5,127 bases of DNA from Acidobacteriota bacterium (GTDB taxonomy: Bacteria; Acidobacteriota; Vicinamibacteria; Vicinamibacterales; JAFNAJ01), in assembly GCA_017860085.1 (NCBI GenBank), contig JAFNAJ010000244.1:1-5127 (forward strand), read 5' to 3'. Numbering within the stretch: the first letter of the stretch is position 1; every line of letters starts with the position of its first letter. Made by a program: the position numbers and the translations under genes. This document shows positions 1 through 5,127 of the stretch, in pieces. Below the pieces are notes generated by a model. The model searched no databases and was not told the DNA's origin. It was given only the letters and a program-made list of their open reading frames with translations.

Positions 1-311
1 CCCTGCACGATGCCCATCTGTATCGGCACACCGGCGAGCACCGCGGCCGCCAGGCCCTTCGGTCCCATCACGGCCATCACGCTGGCGTCCCACCGACTCA
101 TCGACGCCGGCATCGTCAGGCGCACGATCGCCGTGCGCGCGGCATAGACGGCGATCACCGCCGCGACGGCGAGCGCCCCGAGGCGCCAGTCGGTGAAGCG
201 GACCGAGATGCCGAGATACACGAAGAAGAAGGTCTTCAGCAGGAACGTCGCATCGGCCAGGAACCAGCCGACGTAGCGTGGTTCTCGAAGCTCGCCGACG
301 TGCGCGAACGG
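1..311 (-). pseudogene. C-terminal part of the interrupted cation:proton antiporter, separated from its N-terminal part by a TAG codon; runs off the left edge
   Basis: Reading on in the same minus-strand frame past the TAG at 314-312 gives an open frame down to position 3 (103 codons; bases 1-2 start a further, incomplete one). It begins with the duplicated 13-residue segment PFAHVGELREPRY and continues into a membrane stretch that includes LLKTFFFVYLGISVRF (about 239-195). It then has a long Ala/Val helix (about 182-129) and a conserved MGPKGLAAAVLAGVP segment (about 68-27). The FFFVYLG and GPKGLA blocks are typical of the C-terminal half of Na_H_Exchanger (PF00999) antiporters, so this is the rest of the gene at 312-1133, not a separate gene. 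No start codon with a ribosome site lies near its beginning; the first ATG is at 113-111, deep in the domain, so independent translation is unlikely. The true C terminus lies beyond position 1. If the duplication is an assembly error, this segment is simply part of an intact antiporter gene. Confidence 0.8.
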
Positions 312-312
312 C
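274..312. repeat. 39-bp perfect tandem direct repeat, copy 1
   Basis: This copy starts tagcgtggttctcgaagc and is identical, base for base, to the adjacent copy at 313-351. The bases flanking the pair (g at 273, c at 352) break the match, so the unit is exactly 39 bp, or 13 codons. On the minus strand it encodes PFAHVGELREPR plus the first two bases of a Tyr codon. This is a predicted loop between two membrane helices of the antiporter. Because the length is a multiple of three, the duplication does not shift the frame. The lack of any mismatch points to a very recent event or an assembly artefact. Confidence 0.97.
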
Positions 313-1133
313 TAGCGTGGTTCTCGAAGCTCGCCGACGTGCGCGAACGGCCGGAGCCTCGAGATGCCCAGAGCCACGCGGTTGCTGAGCACGAACCCCA
401 AGGTCAGCGCCGCGATGGCGCCGCTCGCCCCGAGCATCTCGGCCACGCCGTACGTGACGAGGACGAACGCGATCACCGCCACCATCGCGTTCGGCAGCCT
501 GCGCACGAGGTTCACGGCAAAGAGAAACAGCAGTCCCGACAGTGCTCCGATGAGCGTCGCGGAGACGAACGACCACATGACACCCTGCACGACGACCACG
601 GGGCTGGCATTGCCCGACACGAACGCGCTGAGGAACGCGCTGCCGACCACGATGACCAGCACGTCGGTGATGGCCGACTCGAGCACCAGGACCGCGCTAG
701 GCACCCTCTGAAGCGCGAGGTGCCTGACCATCGGGATGACGACCGCCGAGGACGTGCCGCCGAGAATCGATCCGAGGGCGAGGGCGAGCGTCCAGGGCAG
801 GCCGAGTGCCAGGTGACCAAAGGCACCCGCAATGACGGCGGTGGCCAGGAACCCCAGCAGGGTGATACGCATCGTCGCCGCAAGGGCACGACGGAGGACC
901 GTGAGCTGCAGCGACAGCCCGCTCTCGAACAGGATGACCGTGAGCGCGATCGTGCTCATGGCGGGGCCCACCTGCCCGAAGTCGGCCTGACTGACGAGGC
1001 CGGTCGCCGGGCCGAGGACGACGCCGAGGACCATCAGCAGGAGGACGTCCGGAATCCGTGTGCGCCGAAACAGGGCGATGAACAGGGTGGCGGCAAACAG
1101 CAGGACGCCCACGCCGAGGACCAGGGTGGCCAT
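312..1133 (-). CDS. Cation:proton antiporter (Na+/H+ or K+/H+ exchanger family), N-terminal 273 residues, ended early by TAG
   Basis: Integral inner-membrane secondary transporter of the Na_H_Exchanger fold, expected to swap H+ for Na+ or K+. The 273 residues are almost all hydrophobic helices. Helix 1 is about 2-22, followed by RRTR and helix 2 (27-46, IPDVLLLMVLGVVLGP, the conserved opening of these proteins). Helix 3 spans about 57-77 with FESG at 69-72. A GGTSSAVVIP unwound-helix motif is at 125-134, and an acidic ion-site helix LESAITDVLVIV at 151-162 has Glu152 and Asp157. Several more helices follow to about 250. Family members are around 400 residues or more, so this product lacks the last helices; their coding sequence follows in frame at 1-311. 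The ATG at 1133 is the only plausible start: an in-frame TGA lies at 1154-1152 with no other start between. It begins 7 bases after the purN stop, with only a weak AGGG about 11 bases upstream, so coupled translation is likely. Substrate ion cannot be told from sequence. The truncated protein is probably non-functional. Confidence 0.85.
   Translation of the reverse strand: MATLVLGVGVLLFAATLFIALFRRTRIPDVLLLMVLGVVLGPATGLVSQADFGQVGPAMSTIALTVILFESGLSLQLTVLRRALAATMRITLLGFLATAVIAGAFGHLALGLPWTLALALGSILGGTSSAVVIPMVRHLALQRVPSAVLVLESAITDVLVIVVGSAFLSAFVSGNASPVVVVQGVMWSFVSATLIGALSGLLFLFAVNLVRRLPNAMVAVIAFVLVTYGVAEMLGASGAIAALTLGFVLSNRVALGISRLRPFAHVGELREPR
313..351. repeat. 39-bp perfect tandem direct repeat, copy 2; junction creates an amber codon
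   Basis: Second copy of the 39-bp unit, directly abutting the first with no spacer. On the minus strand this copy is translated first. The last two bases of the unit (TA, from an original TAC Tyr codon, still seen at 275-273) now meet the first base of the next copy (G, the third base of a CGG Arg codon, still seen at 353-351). The junction therefore reads TAG at 314-312. Neither single copy in its native context contains a stop. Confidence 0.97.
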
Positions 1134-1140
1134 CGGTGAG

Positions 1141-1761
1141 TCAGCCCTGCTTCACGAAACGCCGGCCGTCGATGCGCCAGGCTCCATCGAGCACGACCTG
1201 GATCGCTGCGGGGTAGAGACGGTGCTCCTCGACCAGGATGCGGGCGGCCAGCGTCTCCTCGGTGTCATCGTCACGAACCGGCACCGCGGCCTGCAGGACG
1301 ATCGGACCAGCGTCGAGTTCGGCATCGACCAGGTGCACCGTGGCGCCGCTCACCTTGACCCCATGCGCGAGGGCCTGGCGTTGCGCGTGGAGCCCCGGAA
1401 ACGCCGGCAGCAGGGCGGGGTGGATGTTGAGGACCGCGTTGGGATAGGCGGCGATGAACTCCGCGCTCAGCAGCCGCATGAAGCCCGCCAGGCACACGAG
1501 TCCGACATCGCGGCTCCTCAGCTCGCGCGCGAGCGACCGGTCGTAGTCCTCGCGCGAGGGATAGGCCCGATGATCCATCACCAGCGTCTCGATGCCCGCG
1601 TCCCTCGCGCGCAGCAGTCCTGCTGCGTCGGCGCGGTTCGAAATGACGACGGCGATGGTCGCGCTCAAGCGACCGTCACGAATGGCGTCGATGATGGCCT
1701 GCAGGTTGCTCCCGCGGCCTGAGATGAGCACGCCCAGGCGACGGTTGGAGGCCTCAGACAT
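1141..1761 (-). CDS. purN: Phosphoribosylglycinamide formyltransferase 1 (GAR transformylase)
   Basis: Cytoplasmic enzyme of step 3 of purine synthesis, moving a formyl group from 10-formyltetrahydrofolate to GAR to give FGAR. The protein has 206 residues, close to E. coli PurN (212). The N-terminal phosphate-binding segment GVLISGRGSNLQAII is at 10-24 and the strand LVCLAGFMRLLS at 88-99. The catalytic region starts NIHPALLPAFPGLH at 112-125 and continues to DAGPIV at 150-155. The family's catalytic Asn, His and Asp (Asn106, His108, Asp144 in E. coli) correspond to Asn112, His114 and Asp150. I chose the ATG at 1761 because the conserved domain begins a few residues later. This start overlaps the last 8 bases of purM in another frame, which implies coupled translation; there is no convincing Shine-Dalgarno sequence. 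A GTG three codons upstream (1770-1768) is a minor alternative. The frame stays open further into purM to 1875, but those residues have no family resemblance. Confidence 0.97.
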   Translation of the reverse strand: MSEASNRRLGVLISGRGSNLQAIIDAIRDGRLSATIAVVISNRADAAGLLRARDAGIETLVMDHRAYPSREDYDRSLARELRSRDVGLVCLAGFMRLLSAEFIAAYPNAVLNIHPALLPAFPGLHAQRQALAHGVKVSGATVHLVDAELDAGPIVLQAAVPVRDDDTEETLAARILVEEHRLYPAAIQVVLDGAWRIDGRRFVKQG

Positions 1762-2779
1762 ACCGGACACCGGGCTCGCCAGCGACGATGTGGCCGATGA
1801 GCGCGGCCCCGGCTTCACCGGCGCGCCGCAGCCGGTCGAACACGTCGTGGGCCCATTTCGGCTCGATGACGACAATCATGCCGATGCCCATGTTGAACGT
1901 GCGGTACATGTCATCCTGCGGCACGTCGCCGGAGCGCTGGAGGAAGTCGAACAGGGGCGGAACCTGCCAGGTCGATCGGTCGATCTCCGCCGCGCACCCG
2001 TCCGGCAGAACCCGCGGCAGGTTGTCGGTGATCCCGCCGCCGGTGATGTGCGCCAGCCCCCGCACGAGCCCAGAGGCCAGCAGCGGCCTGAGCACGGCCA
2101 GGTACGATCGATGGGGCTCGAGCAGCACCTCCCCGATGGCGCGACCCAACTCGGGCACGTATGCACCGACATCGAGTCCCAGGTGGTCGAACACGATGCG
2201 GCGCGCCAGCGAGTACCCGTTCGTGTGCAGCCCCGAGGACGGCAGGCCGATCAGCGCATCGCCGGGCTTGATCGCGCGGCCGTCGACGATTCTCTGACGA
2301 TCGACCATGCCGACGATGAAGCCCGCCAGGTCGTATTCGCCGTCGGCATAGAAGCCCGGCATCTCGGCCGTCTCGCCGCCCAGCAGCGCGCACCCGTTCG
2401 CGCGACAGGCGTGCGACAGCCCTTCGACGACGTCCACCGCGACGTCCGGGCTCAGTCGGCCGGTGGCCAGGTAATCGAGGAAGAAGAGGGGCGAGGCGCC
2501 CTGCACGAGGATGTCGTTCACGCAGTGGTTCACCAGGTCCTGGCCGATCGTGTCGTGACGATTGGCCAGGAACGCCACCTTGAGCTTCGTCCCCACCCCG
2601 TCGGCGCTTGCCACCAGCACCGGGCCCTCGCGGCGGGACGGGTCGAGCGTGAACAGCCCGCCGAACGATCCCAGCTCCGAGAGGACGCCGGGCGTGAACG
2701 TCGCCTTGGCCAGCGACCTGATGCGTCGGACGACCTCGTGTCCCGCGTCGATGTCGACGCCACTCGATCGATAATCCAT
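1754..2779 (-). CDS. purM: Phosphoribosylformylglycinamidine cyclo-ligase (AIR synthetase)
   Basis: Cytoplasmic enzyme of step 5 of purine synthesis, which closes the imidazole ring by converting FGAM and ATP to AIR. The 341-residue protein matches the usual length (about 345). It carries family motifs along its whole length: DGVGTKLK at 60-67, DLVNHCVNDI at 81-90, GGETAEMPGFY at 134-144, GLPSSGLHTNGYSLAR at 178-193, AHITGGGITDNLPR at 243-256 and FNMGIGM at 295-301. The N-terminal ATP-binding half and C-terminal half of the PurM/AIRS fold are both complete. The start ATG (2779) lies 12 bases after the purF stop. PurM begins with MDYRSSGVDI, the normal N terminus (Y-x-x-[AS]-G-V-D-I). No clear Shine-Dalgarno sequence is visible in the short gap. 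It sits in the same frame as purF, separated by TAG and four sense codons. Its 3' end overlaps purN by 8 bases. Confidence 0.98.
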   Translation of the reverse strand: MDYRSSGVDIDAGHEVVRRIRSLAKATFTPGVLSELGSFGGLFTLDPSRREGPVLVASADGVGTKLKVAFLANRHDTIGQDLVNHCVNDILVQGASPLFFLDYLATGRLSPDVAVDVVEGLSHACRANGCALLGGETAEMPGFYADGEYDLAGFIVGMVDRQRIVDGRAIKPGDALIGLPSSGLHTNGYSLARRIVFDHLGLDVGAYVPELGRAIGEVLLEPHRSYLAVLRPLLASGLVRGLAHITGGGITDNLPRVLPDGCAAEIDRSTWQVPPLFDFLQRSGDVPQDDMYRTFNMGIGMIVVIEPKWAHDVFDRLRRAGEAGAALIGHIVAGEPGVRYV

Positions 2780-2791
2780 GGCGGGTTCGTG

Positions 2792-4252
2792 CTAGAGGCT
2801 CTCGGCCACGGGCTTCGGCACGGCCGCCGCGCCCTCGGTGTCCTGTGGCGGTTCCAGCTTCAGCGCGAGCTGGAGGTACTGCTCGGCGTCCTTCGGGAAC
2901 TCCACCGGGTAGTGGGCGGTGTAGCAGGAGGCGCAGTACCTGTCGCGCTCGGCGCCGACCGCCGACAGCAGTCCCTCGAGACTCAGGTAGGCCAGGCTGT
3001 CGGCCACCAGGTAGCGCTGGATCTCCTCCAGCGTGTGAGTGGCGGCGATCAGTTCGCTGCGGCGCGGCGTGTCGACCCCGTAGAAGCAGGGCGAGATCGT
3101 CGGTGGGCAGCTGATGCGGACGTGCACCTCCCGCGCCCCGGCGGCCTTGATCATACGGACGATCTTGCGGCTCGTCGTGCCGCGCACGATGGAGTCGTCG
3201 ATCAAGACGACGCGCTGACCCTCGAGGATGCTGCGAACGGGGTTCAGCTTGACCTTCACGCCGAAGTGCCGGATCGACTGCGCCGGCTGGATGAACGTGC
3301 GGCCCACGTAGTGGTTCCGGATGAGCCCCATTCGGAACGGCAGGCCCGAGTCTTCGGCGTAGCCCATCGCCGCGCAGACGCCCGAGTCGGGCACCGGCAC
3401 CACGACGTCGGCGTCGACGGCGGCCTCGCGCGCCAGGTGCCGCCCCATCTGGGTACGCACCTCGTTGACGCTCTGACCGAACACGTAGCTGTCGGGCCGC
3501 GCGAAGTACACGTGCTCGAACACGCAGTGGTGCAGACGCCCGGCGGGGAATGGTCTCAGCGACCGCAGCCCTCCTTCGGACGCGACGATCACCTCACCGG
3601 GCTCGACGTCACGGACGAAGGTTGCCCCGATCAGGTCGAGGGCGCACGTCTCCGAACAGACGATGGTGGCCTCGCCGAGCCGGCCGATCACGAGGGGCCG
3701 GAACCCGTGCGGATCCCGCGCGGCAATCAGCCGGTCCTTGGTCAGCATGACCAGCGAGAACGCTCCCGTCACCTGACGCACCGATTCGACAACGGCATCC
3801 TCGACGCTGCCCGCCTTCGATCGTGCGTAGAGGTGGAGAATCACCTCGGTGTCGCTCGTGGTCTGGAAGATCGACCCCTCGGCGACCAGGTCACGTCGCA
3901 GTTCGCCCGCGTTGACCAGGTTGCCGTTGTGGCACACGGCGATCTGTCCGTGCACGCACTCGATCAGGAAGGGCTGGGCATTCTGCAGGTGGCTCTCGCC
4001 GGCCGTCGAATAGCGCACGTGGCCGATCGCCGCGGACCCGCCGAGTTCGGCCAGTACGCTCTCGTTGAAGACGTCGGCCACGTAGCCCATCTCGCGGCGC
4101 ACGCGCACGCGCTGTCCATCCGCTGCCGCGATTCCGGCACTCTCCTGGCCCCGGTGCTGCAGGGCATACAACCCCAGGTACGCGAGGTTCGACGCCTCGG
4201 CGTGGCCGAAAATCCCGAAGACGCCACACTCCTCTCTGAGCTTGTCGAACAT
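2792..4252 (-). CDS. purF: Amidophosphoribosyltransferase (glutamine PRPP amidotransferase), propeptide and Fe-S type
   Basis: Catalyses the committed first step of purine synthesis: PRPP plus glutamine gives phosphoribosylamine. The protein has 486 residues. An N-terminal Ntn-type glutaminase domain begins with a short propeptide (residues 1-8) ahead of Cys9, the expected nucleophile in EECGVFGI. It also shows HRGQESAGIA (33-42), RYSTAGE (80-86), CHNGNLVN (107-114) and SDTEVI (133-138). The C-terminal phosphoribosyltransferase domain has the PRPP loop VVLIDDSIVRGTTS at 348-361. Cys243 (HHCVFEHVYF), Cys389 (PCFYGVD), Cys440 and Cys443 (CASC) match the four [4Fe-4S] ligands of the B. subtilis enzyme in position and context. 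This makes it the B. subtilis-type enzyme, expected to be matured by propeptide removal, and oxygen-sensitive and feedback-inhibited by purine nucleotides as known for that class. The start is firm: ATG at 4252 has AGGAG 7 bases upstream and begins 14 bases after the purB stop. The stop is TAG. The last 20 or so residues are a low-complexity Pro/Ala tail. Confidence 0.98.
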   Translation of the reverse strand: MFDKLREECGVFGIFGHAEASNLAYLGLYALQHRGQESAGIAAADGQRVRVRREMGYVADVFNESVLAELGGSAAIGHVRYSTAGESHLQNAQPFLIECVHGQIAVCHNGNLVNAGELRRDLVAEGSIFQTTSDTEVILHLYARSKAGSVEDAVVESVRQVTGAFSLVMLTKDRLIAARDPHGFRPLVIGRLGEATIVCSETCALDLIGATFVRDVEPGEVIVASEGGLRSLRPFPAGRLHHCVFEHVYFARPDSYVFGQSVNEVRTQMGRHLAREAAVDADVVVPVPDSGVCAAMGYAEDSGLPFRMGLIRNHYVGRTFIQPAQSIRHFGVKVKLNPVRSILEGQRVVLIDDSIVRGTTSRKIVRMIKAAGAREVHVRISCPPTISPCFYGVDTPRRSELIAATHTLEEIQRYLVADSLAYLSLEGLLSAVGAERDRYCASCYTAHYPVEFPKDAEQYLQLALKLEPPQDTEGAAAVPKPVAESL

Positions 4253-4259
4253 CTATCGG

Positions 4260-4264
4260 CTCCT
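4260..4264 (-). promoter_or_regulatory. Ribosome binding site of purF
   Basis: On the minus strand the purB stop TGA (4269-4267) is followed by TCAGGAGCCGATAG and then the purF ATG. The AGGAG core is 7 bases from the start, an ideal Shine-Dalgarno spacing. It is the only strong ribosome site in the window and confirms the purF start. Confidence 0.8.
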
Positions 4265-4266
4265 GA

Positions 4267-5127
4267 TCACGGCACGCCCTCGCCGAAGACCCTGGCGAAG
4301 ATCGCGTCAACGTGCCTCAGTTGCTCGTCCAGGTCGAACGCCCGGTCGAGCTCGGCGTGCGTGAGCGCCGACATGACCTCGCGATCGGCCAGCAACAACT
4401 CCAGGAACGGGCGCTGCTCGCGAAACGACCGCATGGCGTTCCGCTGCACCCACTCGTAGGCCCGCTCGCGCGACACCCCTCGCCGCGCCAGCTCGAGCAG
4501 CACGGTCCCCGAGAACACCACGCCTCGCGATCGCTCCAGGTTCTCCCGCATCCGATCGGGGTACACCACCATGCCTTCGACGATCCGGGTGAACCGGCGA
4601 AGCATGTGGTCGAGTGCGATGAAGCTGTCGGGCAGGATGATCCGCTCGACCGACGAATGCGAGATGTCGCGCTCGTGCCACAGGGCGACGTTCTCGAGCG
4701 CCGCCATGGCGTTGGCCCGCACGACGCGGGCGAGGCCGCAGATCTGCTCGCACCCGATCGGGTTGCGCTTGTGCGGCATGGCCGACGAACCCTTCTGGCC
4801 CTTGCCAAACGGCTCCTCGATTTCGCCGAGCTCGGTCTTCTGCAACCCGCGGATCTCGAGGGCGAACTTCTCGAGTGAGGCCGCCACGAGCGCCAGCGCG
4901 CACAGTAGTTCCGCATGGCGATCGCGCTGGACGATCTGCGATGAGATCGCTGCAGGCTTGAGCCCGAGCCGCTCGCACACGCCTGCCTCGATCACGGGCG
5001 GCAGATGCGCGAACGTGCCCACGGCTCCAGAGACCTTCCCGACGGCAATGACGTCGCGCGCGCGTCGCACCCGGTCGGCGCCACGCCCGATCTCCGCGAA
5101 CCACAGCGCGAGTTTCAGGCCGAGCGT
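4267..5127 (-). CDS. purB: Adenylosuccinate lyase, C-terminal 286 residues (5' end outside the window)
   Basis: Fumarase/aspartase-superfamily enzyme acting twice in purine synthesis: it splits SAICAR to AICAR and adenylosuccinate to AMP, releasing fumarate each time. The frame is open from the right edge (first complete codon ACG, Thr) to the TGA at 4269-4267. Counting from the edge, the conserved SGAVGTFAH segment is at 33-41. The superfamily signature GSSAMPHKRNP is at 113-123 on the flexible active-site loop, where the serine corresponds to the catalytic base. A long helical bundle follows, then the C-terminal domain ending in HVDAIFARVFGEGVP. The style and C-terminal length match the B. 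subtilis/T. maritima-type enzyme of about 430 residues, so about one third is missing upstream, including the first catalytic histidine region. An apparent GTG start at 5070 lies inside the conserved domain and is not the true start. purF follows after 14 bases. Confidence 0.97.
   Translation of the reverse strand, partial: TLGLKLALWFAEIGRGADRVRRARDVIAVGKVSGAVGTFAHLPPVIEAGVCERLGLKPAAISSQIVQRDRHAELLCALALVAASLEKFALEIRGLQKTELGEIEEPFGKGQKGSSAMPHKRNPIGCEQICGLARVVRANAMAALENVALWHERDISHSSVERIILPDSFIALDHMLRRFTRIVEGMVVYPDRMRENLERSRGVVFSGTVLLELARRGVSRERAYEWVQRNAMRSFREQRPFLELLLADREVMSALTHAELDRAFDLDEQLRHVDAIFARVFGEGVP

Noticed and set aside
300..1139. A 279-codon plus-strand open frame rich in His, Arg, Asp, Glu and Gln
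   Set aside because: It lies in register opposite the antiporter. Reverse complements of hydrophobic codons give exactly this charged composition, so it is a shadow.
1762..1875. A 38-residue N-terminal extension of PurN
   Set aside because: It lies inside purM in another frame, is Ser/Pro/Gly-rich and does not match PurN. The ATG at 1761 sits at the normal PurN N terminus.
1971..1985. Short direct repeat gtcgatcg/gtcgatct
   Set aside because: Only 7-8 bp, inside a conserved purM coding stretch (EIDRST), and explained by codon choice.
4253..4266. Possible promoter or terminator between purB and purF
   Set aside because: The gap is only 14 bases and is filled by the purF ribosome site; no hairpin or T-run is present.
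1592..4459. A 955-codon open frame on the plus strand
   Set aside because: It is codon-for-codon antisense to purF and purM, which share one frame. It stays open because those genes lack TTA, CTA and TCA codons, as expected at high GC. The product is rich in Arg, His, Asp and Gln with no recognisable domain, and it lies over four well-identified genes.
4267..5070. purB starting at the GTG at 5070
   Set aside because: The frame is open through to the window edge, and residues upstream of that GTG (such as LGLKLALWFAEIGRGADR) continue the lyase domain, so the gene is truncated by the window and does not start here.
4307..5104. A 265-codon minus-strand frame overlapping purB
   Set aside because: Out of frame with purB, Arg/Ala-rich and without recognisable motifs; a high-GC shadow.

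Overview
The window is a tightly packed, high-GC (about two thirds G+C by eye) stretch of bacterial chromosome. All real genes lie on the minus strand, so they read from right to left. The order of transcription is purB (3' part only) > purF > purM > purN > a cation:proton antiporter that is interrupted and runs off the left edge. No gap between genes exceeds 14 bases, and purM and purN overlap by 8 bases. I see no promoter, terminator, RNA gene, insertion sequence or CRISPR array. Everything fits one polycistronic unit whose promoter lies beyond position 5127. Protein styles (B. subtilis/T. maritima-type PurB, propeptide and Fe-S type PurF) plus the high GC suggest a soil or environmental bacterium, possibly Acidobacteriota. 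This taxonomic guess is an inference and is weak.

Region by region: 4267-5127 holds the C-terminal 286 residues of adenylosuccinate lyase. 2792-4252 is glutamine PRPP amidotransferase, the committed step of purine synthesis. 1754-2779 is AIR synthetase. 1141-1761 is GAR formyltransferase. Together they supply steps 1, 3 and 5 of IMP synthesis, plus the lyase used at step 8 and in AMP formation. The PurL/Q/S, PurC, PurD, PurE/K and PurH steps are not in the window.

The most interesting region is the left end. The antiporter frame starts 7 bases after purN. It is cut by an amber (TAG) codon that sits exactly at the junction of a perfect 39-bp tandem duplication (274-312 and 313-351). The repeat length is a multiple of three, so the reading frame continues unchanged on the far side to position 1 with typical antiporter sequence. 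Removing one copy restores one uninterrupted protein. This is either a very recent inactivating, and possibly revertible, mutation or an assembly or scaffolding error. I found no undescribed multi-gene system here.
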